From NCBI GenBank assembly GCA_016845225.1, contig JAERTB010000006.1, forward strand, positions 1 through 36,925: a stretch of DNA of 36,925 nucleotides. Reading direction: 5' to 3'. Every line of letters begins with the position of its first letter. Within the stretch, counting starts at the first letter, position 1. This document shows positions 26,255-36,925 of this stretch, one piece after another. This stretch comes from Candidatus Woesearchaeota archaeon. GTDB lineage: Archaea > Nanobdellota > Nanobdellia > SCGC-AAA011-G17 > UBA489. The notes beneath the pieces were generated by a model, which saw only the letters and a list, made by a program, of their open reading frames with translations, was not told the DNA's origin and searched no databases. Position numbers and translations under genes: made by a program.

Positions 26255-27427
26255 ATGAAACCAGACTGTTTTGTAGTACATTACGCAGAGATTGCAATCA
26301 AAGGAAAGAATCGACCACTTTTCGAAAGAATTCTAATTGAAAATATAAGAAAATCAATCAAAGGATTAAAGGCATTGGGGGTAAGAAGAAGATATGGAAG
26401 ATTAATAGTTGAATTAAAAGAAGACTCAAAATTAGATGAAATAGAACAAAAACTAAAGAAAGTTCCAGGAATAAGCTCATTCTCACCAGCAATAAAAACA
26501 AATCATGAGCTAGATAAAATCAAAGACGCTTCATTAATCCTAATGCAAGAAGCAACTGAAAATTCTTTTTATATTAAAGTAAAAAGATCATACAAAAAGT
26601 TCCCATTAAAGTCTATGGAAATTTCAAAAGAAGTAGGAACGCATCTAGGGAAAGTAAAGGGAAAAATTGTAGACTTTGTTACACCAGAAATAACCCTTTT
26701 CATAGAGATAGTTGAAAACGGAGCATATGTTTACACAAAAAAAGTCCAAGGAATAGGTGGACTTCCAGTAAGTGTTTCTGGAAAAGTGATGGTTTTACTT
26801 TCAGGAGGAATCGATTCTCCAGTTGCAGCTTATTTAACATTAAAAAGAGGGTGTAAAAATATTTATGTTCATTTCCATTCAGAACCATACACAAAAGAAT
26901 CATCAAGAAAGAAAGTAGAAGAGTTAGCTAGACAAATAGCAGAACATCAAAACGAAACTAAAATATTTATGGTTCCTTTAATTGATATTCAAAAAGAAGT
27001 AATGACTAAAACAGATAAAAAATACAGAATAATCCTTTACAGAAGATTCATGTTTAGAATTGCAGAAGCACTAGCAAGAAAGAGTAAGGCAAAAGCATTA
27101 GTTACTGGGGAAAACTTGGGACAAGTTGCATCACAAACAATTGAAAATATTCACGCAATACATTCAACAATCAATATGCCAGTAATACAACCCTTAATCA
27201 CATTTGACAAACAAGAAATAATTAACTTAGCAGAAAAAGTAGGAACTTATGAAAAATCAATTGAACCTCATGACGATTGTTGTTCTTTATTCGTACCTAA
27301 ACATCCTGCAACAAAATCAGATATTAATAAAGTAATAGAAGAAGAATCAAAATTAGATGTCGAAACATTAGTTAAAGCAGCAATAAAGAAAACAGAGAAA
27401 GTTTCAATAAACAATCCAGATAATTAA
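26255..27427 (+). CDS. thiI: tRNA 4-thiouridine synthase ThiI (THUMP plus PP-loop)
   Basis: YAEIAIKGKNRPLFE; KVMVLLSGGIDSPVAAYL; LGQVASQTIENI. Confidence 0.93.
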   Translation: MKPDCFVVHYAEIAIKGKNRPLFERILIENIRKSIKGLKALGVRRRYGRLIVELKEDSKLDEIEQKLKKVPGISSFSPAIKTNHELDKIKDASLILMQEATENSFYIKVKRSYKKFPLKSMEISKEVGTHLGKVKGKIVDFVTPEITLFIEIVENGAYVYTKKVQGIGGLPVSVSGKVMVLLSGGIDSPVAAYLTLKRGCKNIYVHFHSEPYTKESSRKKVEELARQIAEHQNETKIFMVPLIDIQKEVMTKTDKKYRIILYRRFMFRIAEALARKSKAKALVTGENLGQVASQTIENIHAIHSTINMPVIQPLITFDKQEIINLAEKVGTYEKSIEPHDDCCSLFVPKHPATKSDINKVIEEESKLDVETLVKAAIKKTEKVSINNPDN

Positions 27428-27518
27428 TTCTTTATAAATCTCCGTAAACCTTCCGAATATTTCTAAGAAACTTACTTAAACTATTATACGCTCTAAAAAA
27501 ATAAGTTTGGGGGTCAAA

Positions 27519-27622
27519 ATGGAACTTGAAAACATAGTAGAAAATTATTCAAAGAATCTACTATCAATTTGCCAGAGGATCACAAAATTAGGATAGATCA
27601 CGATAAGTTCTATCCGAAATAA
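27519..27622 (+). pseudogene. small ORF with apparent frameshift (MELENIVENYSKNLLS.../...LPEDHKIRIDHDKFYPK)
   Basis: Frame from ATG 27519 stops at 27594-27596; an alternative frame over the second half reads LPEDHKIRIDHDKFYPK to TAA at 27620-27622. Confidence 0.3.
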
Positions 27623-27626
27623 AAAA

Positions 27627-27942
27627 ATGAAACTAATAAGTAGCGGAAACAGAAAGGGAAGATTTTATTATTTATTTAATAAAGAAGATAATTTTTTTTT
27701 CAAGATTCCCAAAATTTTTAATTGGATGCGGTTTTGAAAATTTAAAAGAATACGAAGATTATCAAGAAAATACTCCAGATATAAGAACTTTTGAAAATAA
27801 AATTGAACATTTTAAAAATGAAAGCTATGATATTGATGTTATATTTACCCATAATAGCATAGTATTAATCATAAGAACAGACGAAGATAATAAAGAAAAT
27901 CTAAATATGGGAATTAAAAAACTAGCTTTTGAAAATAATTAA
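27627..27942 (+). pseudogene. about 104-aa hypothetical protein split by a frameshift at a T9 tract
   Basis: MKLISSGNRKGRFYYLFNKEDNFF | SRFPKFLIGCGFENLKEYEDYQENTPDIRTFENKIEHFKNESYDIDVIFTHNSIVLIIRTDEDNKENLNMGIKKLAFENN is restored by removing one T at 27692-27700. Confidence 0.6.
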
Positions 27943-28187
27943 TTCGAGTAAAATGTTTTTTCACAAAGAGGACAATAGTACTGCTGTTTCCAATCTACTT
28001 GGATTTCTTCATAGTAAGTAGGTTGTACAGTAGTCATAGAATCATAAGGCAAATTAGTTTCACAATCAATACAATATAAATCGGAATTTTCATTAGAGGC
28101 CATTTTCTCAAAACTGACTTTCCTCACAAAATAAACAAATTCATCATCAATTCCAATTTTGCTTTCAAGATCGTCATTATTGTCCAT
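27939..28187 (-). CDS. small zinc-ribbon-like hypothetical protein
   Basis: LYCIDCETNLP ... YYCPLCEKTF (two CxxC pairs). Confidence 0.6.
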   Translation of the reverse strand: MDNNDDLESKIGIDDEFVYFVRKVSFEKMASNENSDLYCIDCETNLPYDSMTTVQPTYYEEIQVDWKQQYYCPLCEKTFYSN

Positions 28188-28270
28188 TTAAATTATTTAA
28201 TCAAAGAAATATTTAAGGATTATTGTTCAAAATCCAACATATTTATAAATATCCAACCCATGATTATTTT

Positions 28271-28975
28271 ATGAAAAGAGAGAGTGTGATTTCTTTAAAG
28301 AACGTTTGGAGATCTTATCAGATGGGAGATTCAGTTCTTCATGCAGCTAAACAAATAAATTTAGAAATTCCAAAAGGAGAATTTATTGCAATTGTTGGTC
28401 CAAGTGGAGCAGGAAAAAGCACAATCATGAATTTAATCGGTTGTTTAGATATTCCAACAAAAGGAAAAATTTCTTTAGACAACAAGGATATTTCAAAATT
28501 AAAAGAAAGCGATTTATCAAACATCAGAGGAAAAAAAATAGGTTTTGTATTTCAACAGTTTAATCTTTTGCCTTCATTAAGTGCATTAGAAAATGTCTAT
28601 CTCCCAATGTCTTTCCAAAACACAGATAGAGTAAAGGGAATAAAGAAAGCAGAACAACTACTAAAAAAAGTAGGCATGTCCCACAGACTTCATCACAAAC
28701 CTTCAGAACTTTCAGGAGGAGAAAGACAAAGGGTATCGATTGCAAGATCTTTAGCTAATTCTCCAGAAATAATTTTAGCAGATGAACCAACTGGAAATTT
28801 AGACACCAAAACAGGAAAAAATGTGATGGATTTACTTAATGAGATACATCAAACAGGTTCAACAGTAATTTTAATTACTCATGATCTTCATTTAGTGAAA
28901 CATGCAGAAAGAATAATATTTTTAAAAGATGGAATCATAGAAAAGATAAAGAATAATGGTAAAAGAGGTAAATAA
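28271..28975 (+). CDS. ABC transporter ATP-binding protein, MacB/LolD-like
   Basis: GPSGAGKSTIMNLIGCLD Walker A; LSGGERQRVSIARSL signature; EIILADEPTGNLD Walker B; start MKRESVISLKNVW within the listed ORF. Confidence 0.93.
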   Translation: MKRESVISLKNVWRSYQMGDSVLHAAKQINLEIPKGEFIAIVGPSGAGKSTIMNLIGCLDIPTKGKISLDNKDISKLKESDLSNIRGKKIGFVFQQFNLLPSLSALENVYLPMSFQNTDRVKGIKKAEQLLKKVGMSHRLHHKPSELSGGERQRVSIARSLANSPEIILADEPTGNLDTKTGKNVMDLLNEIHQTGSTVILITHDLHLVKHAERIIFLKDGIIEKIKNNGKRGK

Positions 28976-29822
28976 TTATTTGAGAGTATTCTCAACACTA
29001 TTAATAGTTCTATTAGTTGCACCTATAATCTCTGCACAGAGCATTCAAATAGGTTTAATCAATCAAGATCCTGATCCTGTTCATGCAGGTTCAGTTGTAG
29101 AGGTTAAATTTAAATTAGAAAACTTTTGGCAAGAAACAAGGGAAGAAGTGATCGTAGAAATAATTCCCGAATATCCATTTTCATTATATTCTGGCTCAAA
29201 AACAAAAAATATTGGTGTTCTAGAGGGAAGACAATCAGGCAGCGACGCAGTAATTGTAGATTATCAAATTAAAGTAGATGAACACGCAGTAGATGGAGAT
29301 CAAGAAATTAAAGTTTCTTTAAGAATTGGAGAAACAGAATGGATATATGAAGATACTTTCTATATTGATGTTAAAAAAGAAAAATTAAATCTTAAAACCT
29401 ACATAAGAAGTAGTGAATTAATCACTCCGGGTTCAAAAGGAAAAGTTTCAATAGAACTTGCAAATGCCGGAGGATATGATATTGAATTTTTAGAATTAAC
29501 CTTATTGCCTTCTGAAGATTACAAACTACTTTCAACAAGCAATTATGCTTACATTGGAGATCTAGATTCAGATGATACAGAAAGTGAAGAATTTCAAATT
29601 TATGTTTCAGAAGAAATTTCAGAAGTAAACCTTCCAGTAAAAGTAGTTTACGAAATAAACGATTACACTTACGAATCAGAAGAATCATTAAAACTTCAAT
29701 TACTAACCAAACAAGAAGCAATAAATATTGGATTAATTAAAGTTAGTTACGCAAAACAAATCTGGTTAGGTATTTTAATTGGACTAATTCTCCTTTTCAT
29801 ATTCAAAAAATTTAAGAAATGA
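28956..29822 (+). CDS. secreted COG1361-like beta-rich protein with C-terminal TM
   Basis: Signal peptide STLLIVLLVAPIISAQS; repeated beta-rich domains; C-terminal TM IWLGILIGLILLFIFKKFKK; overlaps both neighbours. Confidence 0.65.
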   Translation: MVKEVNNYLRVFSTLLIVLLVAPIISAQSIQIGLINQDPDPVHAGSVVEVKFKLENFWQETREEVIVEIIPEYPFSLYSGSKTKNIGVLEGRQSGSDAVIVDYQIKVDEHAVDGDQEIKVSLRIGETEWIYEDTFYIDVKKEKLNLKTYIRSSELITPGSKGKVSIELANAGGYDIEFLELTLLPSEDYKLLSTSNYAYIGDLDSDDTESEEFQIYVSEEISEVNLPVKVVYEINDYTYESEESLKLQLLTKQEAINIGLIKVSYAKQIWLGILIGLILLFIFKKFKK

Positions 29823-31039
29823 TTAAGGACAATCTTAGAGTAGTTTATTCTTCTCTGAAAAGAAGGAAGCTAAGAAGTTGGCTTACACTTGTAGGAATTT
29901 TAATAGGTATAACTGCAGTAATTACTTTAATTTCACTAGGAGAAGGTATAAGGGGAGCAGTTACCTCGCAATTTGATTTTCTTAATCCGGAAGTTTTAAC
30001 AGTTAGGGCAGAAGGTATAGCTCTAGGTCCGCCAGGTTCTGGCGTTTCAAATCCATTACAAGAAAAATACATTAAAGATATTGAAAAATTAAAAGGGGTA
30101 GATTTAGCCATAGGGCGTATCATCGAAGATTCGCAAATAAGATTCAATGGCAGAAGCCATTTTTCCTTTGCCATAAGTTTTCCAAAAAATGGAGATAAGG
30201 ATATAATAAAAAAAGTAGTTCAATTAGAGGTTGAAAAAGGAGAGATGTTAGATTCTTCAGACACTTACAGAATTGTAGTTGGGAGCGATTATTCCAAGTC
30301 AGATATGTTTGGAAAAGCTGTAGAATTGAGAGATGAATTAGAAATTGAAGGAAAAAAATTCAAAGTTAAGGGAATTTTAGAAAAGAAAGGGAGTTTCATA
30401 GTAGATCACGCAGTAATAATTAATGAAGATCCTCTAAAAGAGTTATACAATCATGAAGACACCTATGAGTTAATTGTAGTAAAGGTTGAATCAGAATCAC
30501 AAATTGAACAAGTAAAAGAAAGACTAGAAAAATATCTCAGAAAAGAAAGAGATGTAGATGAAGGGGAAGAAGATTTCACTGTGAGTTCACCAGAAGAAAC
30601 TTTAAAATCCTTAGACAGCACATTATTCGGAATTCAATTATTCATATATTTAATAGCAGCAATTTCAATTTTAGTTGGAGGAATAGGGATTGCAAACACT
30701 ATGTATACTTCAGTTTTAGAAAGGACAAGAGACATTGGAGTGATGAAAGCAGTAGGTGCAAAAGATTCTCAAATAACTGCATTATTTCTTTTAGAATCAG
30801 GATTGTTGGGATTAGTTGGGGGAATAGTTGGAATAATTTTTGGAGCATCTACCTCAGTAGTTCTAGCAAAAATAGGAAATAAATTTCTTTCAGAAGGATT
30901 AATTCAAATCAATTTACCTTTAGAATTTATTTTAGCAACTCTAATTTTCTCATTCTTAGTTGGCGTAATCTCAGGAATAGTTCCTGCAATAAAGGCTTCA
31001 AGATTAAAACCCATTGATGCCCTGAGGTACAGAAGATGA
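29819..31039 (+). CDS. ABC transporter permease, MacB/FtsX-like
   Basis: LRSWLTLVGILIGITAVITLISLGEG N-terminus; ANTMYTSVLERTRDIGVMKAVGA; IVPAIKASRLKPIDALRYR. Confidence 0.9.
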   Translation: MIKDNLRVVYSSLKRRKLRSWLTLVGILIGITAVITLISLGEGIRGAVTSQFDFLNPEVLTVRAEGIALGPPGSGVSNPLQEKYIKDIEKLKGVDLAIGRIIEDSQIRFNGRSHFSFAISFPKNGDKDIIKKVVQLEVEKGEMLDSSDTYRIVVGSDYSKSDMFGKAVELRDELEIEGKKFKVKGILEKKGSFIVDHAVIINEDPLKELYNHEDTYELIVVKVESESQIEQVKERLEKYLRKERDVDEGEEDFTVSSPEETLKSLDSTLFGIQLFIYLIAAISILVGGIGIANTMYTSVLERTRDIGVMKAVGAKDSQITALFLLESGLLGLVGGIVGIIFGASTSVVLAKIGNKFLSEGLIQINLPLEFILATLIFSFLVGVISGIVPAIKASRLKPIDALRYRR

Positions 31040-32253
31040 TTAACCAACATTTATTAAAAATTTCACTTTCAAATTTAAAGAAAAGAAAATTAAGAAGTTT
31101 TTTAACAATTCTTTCAGTATTCATAGGGGTAACAGCATTATTTGTATTAATCAGTTTTGGACAAGGATTGGTTGGTTTTGTTGATGATTTTGCAACTAAA
31201 ATGGGTGATGATAAAATTATTGTTCAACCAAAAGGAACTGGTTTTGGTCCACCTTCTCCAGACTCAAACATTGTGTTTACAGAAAAAGAATTAAATTTTG
31301 TAGAAGATATTTCTGGAGTAGAAGAGGCATCTGGAATTTATTTTGACATAGCCGAAGTAGAGTTTGAAGAAAGAAAAAAATATATTTACATAATTGGATC
31401 AGATATCAAAGAACACAAAAAATTAATTGAAGAGGTTTATAGTTTAGAAATTGAAACAGGGAGAGAATTAAAAGGAAAAGAAAAGAAAGATGCAGTTTTG
31501 GGTTATGGATATTCAAGTGATGATGGAACATTTCCTAATGAAGTAAAACTAGGAGATAAGCTTTTAGTAAATGGGATTGAAGTAAAAGTAAAGGGATTTT
31601 ATGAAGAAGTTGGAAATCCTGTAGATGATTACAATGTTTATTTAACCTTAAATGGATTTGAAGAAATTTTCTCTCCAACTGCTTACCAATCAATCATTGT
31701 ACGCTCCTCTCCAGGTGAAGAACCAGCAGAACTTGCAAGTAAAATACAAGAAGAATTAAGAAAAGAAAGAGGACAGTCAAGAGGCAATGAAGATTTCTTT
31801 GTTGAAACTTTTGAACAAGTAATAAAATCATTTACTTCAATTTTATCAACAATAAATGTAGTGTTAATTTTAATCGCCTTAATTTCTTTGATTGTTGCAG
31901 GGGTAAATATTGCAAACACAATGTACGCTTCAGTTTTAGAAAGAACAAGAGACATAGGAGTGATGAAAGCAATAGGTGCAAAAAATCATTTAATCCTAAT
32001 TAGCTTTGCATTAGAATCTGGATTCCTTTCTTTAATCGGAGGAGTGTTAGCAACATTAATCGGAACTTTAATTTCAATAAGCGCAGGAAAATTAGTTGCA
32101 AGTTCTGGTTACGGAATGTTAAGTCCTGCATTAAATTTTAAATTATATCTTGGATGCATTTTATTTTCAGTATTTATTGGAATTTTTGCAGGAATTTTGC
32201 CGGCATACAGAGCTTCAAAAATGAATCCTGTTGATGCATTAAGATACGAATAA
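31036..32253 (+). CDS. ABC transporter permease, MacB/FtsX-like (tandem paralog)
   Basis: LRSFLTILSVFIGVTALFVLISFGQG; ANTMYASVLERTRDIGVMKAIGA; ILPAYRASKMNPVDALRYE. Confidence 0.9.
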   Translation: MINQHLLKISLSNLKKRKLRSFLTILSVFIGVTALFVLISFGQGLVGFVDDFATKMGDDKIIVQPKGTGFGPPSPDSNIVFTEKELNFVEDISGVEEASGIYFDIAEVEFEERKKYIYIIGSDIKEHKKLIEEVYSLEIETGRELKGKEKKDAVLGYGYSSDDGTFPNEVKLGDKLLVNGIEVKVKGFYEEVGNPVDDYNVYLTLNGFEEIFSPTAYQSIIVRSSPGEEPAELASKIQEELRKERGQSRGNEDFFVETFEQVIKSFTSILSTINVVLILIALISLIVAGVNIANTMYASVLERTRDIGVMKAIGAKNHLILISFALESGFLSLIGGVLATLIGTLISISAGKLVASSGYGMLSPALNFKLYLGCILFSVFIGIFAGILPAYRASKMNPVDALRYE

Positions 32254-32267
32254 TAAGACTTCTCTAC

Positions 32268-32284
32268 AGCAAAGCTTATAAACA
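32268..32284 (+). promoter_or_regulatory. rRNA operon promoter (TATA box)
   Basis: GCTTATAAAC at about 32274-32283 downstream of the permease stop and about 255 bp upstream of 16S. Confidence 0.55.
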
Positions 32285-32452
32285 CTCTACGGACACTTAT
32301 TCCCACAACATCCAAGTGTGTGGGGATGTAATACAAACATAGTAAGAGTTACTCTTATGCCGTTTTATTCTCGACCACAAAATGATGTTTTAATGATAGG
32401 ATGTATCCCGATCAATGAAGGTTACATTTGTAATGAGTACTTACAATGGTAT

Positions 32453-32484
32453 GATGTTGGCATGAATTTTGGTAGATGGTAGCG
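32453..32484 (+). other. 5' half of 16S processing stem with bulge-helix-bulge-like core
   Basis: GATGTTGGCATGAATT-TTGGTAGA-TGGTAGCG complementary to 34032-34063. Confidence 0.75.
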
Positions 32485-32538
32485 CAAAAAGAAACTGTCT
32501 AAACCTTAAACAAATATATTACAAAATAAGATCGTACA

Positions 32539-34006
32539 ATTCCCGTTGATCCTGCGGGAGGTCGCTGCTATCGGGATTCGAATTAGACATGCAAGTCAAA
32601 ATCTCTTCGGAGGTTGGCGAAAGGCTCAGTAACACGTCGATAATCTGCCCTATGGTCTGGAATAACCTCGGGAAACTGAGGGTAATACCGGATAGAAGAT
32701 TGATACTGGAAGGTTCTTTCTTTGAAAGGTTACGCCATAGGATGAGTCGGCGGCTGATTAGGCTGTTGGTGAGGTAACGGCTCACCAAACCGATGATCAG
32801 TAGGGGGTATGAGAGTACTGTCCTCGAGAAGGGCACTGAGACAAGGGCCCTAGCCCTAAGGGGTGCAGCAGTCACGAAAACTTTACAATGCGCGAAAGCG
32901 CGATAGGGGAATCCCGAGTGCTTACTTTATAGTAGGCTTTTGTCAAGTGTAAGGAGCTTGACGAATAAGTGGTGGGTAATACTGGTGCCAGCCGCCGCGG
33001 TAACACCAGAGCCACAAGTGGGGACCATTTTTATTGGGTCTAAAGCGTCCGTAGCCGGTTCAGAAGGTCTTTTGTGAAATTGTTGAGCTTAACTCAGCAG
33101 CGTGCAAAAGAAACCAATGGACTTGGGACCGGGAGACGATAAGAGTATGCCGAGGGGAGCGGTAAAATGTTTTAATCCTCGGTAGACTACCGATAGCGAA
33201 GGCACTTATCGAGAACGGGTCCGACGGTCAGGGACGAAGGCCAGGGGAGCGAAACGGATTAGATACCCGTGTAGTCCTGGCAGTAAACGCTGTCCATTAT
33301 ATGTTGCGCATCCTACAAGGGTGTGCAGTGTCGTAGCGAAGGCGTTAAATGGACCACCTGGGTAGTACGGTCGCAAGACTGAAACTTTAAGGAATTGGCG
33401 GGGGAGCACTACAATCGGTGACGCGTGCGGTTTAATTTAACTACACACAGAAAATCTCACCAGGGGCGACGGCAGAATGAAGGTCAGATTAAAGGTCTTA
33501 CCTAACGAGCCGAGAGATGTTGCATGGCCGCCGTCAGCTCGTGCCGCAAGGTGTCCGGTTAAGTCCGGCAACGAGCAAGACCTGTACCCTTATTTGCTAA
33601 CAAGTCCTCCGGGATGATTGAGTACAATAACGGGACTGCCTTGGTAACAAGGAGGAAGGTGCAGGCAACGGTAGGTCTGTATGACTCGAATCTCCTGGGC
33701 TACACGCGCGCGGCAATGGCTAGTACAATGGGATGCAACACCGAGAGGTGAAGCTAATCCTCGAAAGCTAGTCTTAGTTCAGATTGAGGGTTGTAACTCA
33801 CCCTCATGACGCTGGAATCGATAGTAATCGCTTGTCATTAGCGAGCGGTGAATACGTCCCTGTTCCTTGCACACACTGCCCGTCAAATCAACCGAGCAGG
33901 GCCTGAGTGAGGGTTGCATCACGGTGCGATTCGAACTTAGGTTCAGTGAGGTGGGTTAAGTCGTCACAAGGTATCCGTAGGGGAACCTGCGGATGGATCA
34001 CCTCCT
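32539..34006 (+). rRNA. 16S ribosomal RNA (archaeal)
   Basis: ATTCCCGTTGATCCTGCGGGA 5' end; GTGCCAGCCGCCGCGGTAA; AAGGAATTGGCGGGGGAGCAC; 3' end GGATGGATCACCTCCT. Confidence 0.97.
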
Positions 34007-34031
34007 ATTTTATTATTTAGCGTTTTTTTAA

Positions 34032-34063
34032 CGCTACCAGCCATAAGAATTCATGCCAACATT
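34032..34063 (+). other. 3' half of 16S processing stem
   Basis: CGCTACCA-GCCATAAG-AATTCATGCCAACATT complementary to 32453-32484. Confidence 0.75.
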
Positions 34064-34071
34064 TTCATATC

Positions 34072-34145
34072 GGGCTCGTAGCTCAGCCTGGTAGAGCACC
34101 TGCTTTGCAAGCAGGGGGCCTCGGGTTCGAATCCCGACGAGTCCA
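34072..34145 (+). tRNA. tRNA-Ala(UGC), CCA not encoded
   Basis: Acceptor GGGCTCG/CGAGTCC, anticodon arm CCTGC-TTTGCAA-GCAGG, T-arm TCGGGTTCGAATCCCGA; located in the 16S-23S spacer. Confidence 0.97.
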
Positions 34146-34353
34146 CTTTTACATAAACGTAAAAGTTATAAAAAAATCAAGTATCACAAATCACACTCAA
34201 CCATGTTGGGAAAAATAAAAAGTGCAGCTCTCAAATTCGCAAGAATTTTTGGGTGAAGTGTAATTATTGATTTAAAGAAAATCAATTTGGCTAGTCCATA
34301 TTGCATAGATCTTTATTCATATTTGCAGTGCATAGGAAGGTTTAAGTCTTCAC

Positions 34354-34374
34354 ACTAGTATTTTTTTTACTAGT
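34354..34374 (+). repeat. inverted repeat ACTAGTA-T7-TACTAGT upstream of 23S
   Basis: Perfect 7-bp stem with poly-T loop in the spacer. Confidence 0.6.
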
Positions 34375-34394
34375 ATGTATATAGATAATCCTAT

Positions 34395-36925
<2,531 letters not shown>

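Noticed and set aside
29422-29721. Minus-strand ORF 29422-29721 and similar (29845-30174, 31683-31955, 28560-28745, 26700-26906)
   Set aside because: Antisense shadows of the ABC operon and thiI; no independent support.
32300-32335. Alternative hairpins CCCACA/TGTGGG and ACATCC/GGATGT in the rRNA leader as a regulatory switch
   Set aside because: Short stems, likely chance or normal leader structure; no conservation evidence available.

Overview
AT-rich (about 30% GC outside the rRNA) archaeal chromosome segment, most consistent with a DPANN lineage (Woesearchaeota/Pacearchaeota-like; lineage is inferred, not proven). The right end is an rRNA operon: 16S (about 32539-34006), tRNA-Ala(UGC) (34072-34145) and a 5' partial 23S (about 34395 to the window end). 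The rest is densely packed short operons. Recognisable genes: two HTH-nucleotidyltransferase/HEPN pairs plus one fused NTase-HEPN-like gene, a DUF2779/Cas4-like Fe-S nuclease, dTMP kinase, a truncated bacterial-type MetK, a lipoprotein-like cyclophilin, TruD, an Mth938-like protein, a transglutaminase-like protein in a five-gene unknown operon, archaeal CCA-adding enzyme, thymidine kinase, a bacterial-type LspA, an Endo IV/xylose-isomerase-like TIM barrel with a long charged insertion, a DsbA-like protein next to a CxxC membrane protein, M17 aminopeptidase, ThiI, and a MacB/FtsX-like ABC operon. Main items for follow-up: (i) LspA with lipobox proteins in an archaeon; (ii) a head-to-head junction at about 5850 where two genes both lack their 5' ends; (iii) base changes at normally conserved functional positions in 16S (C1400, A1499) and 23S (C2452, A2503); (iv) the unknown transglutaminase operon; (v) the NTase/HEPN modules with palindromic or phased operator-like repeats; (vi) a gene split at a T9 tract; (vii) a pair of small paralogs sharing a GLGEILEFTN motif. 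No CRISPR array, transposase or rRNA intron was seen. No database search was possible.
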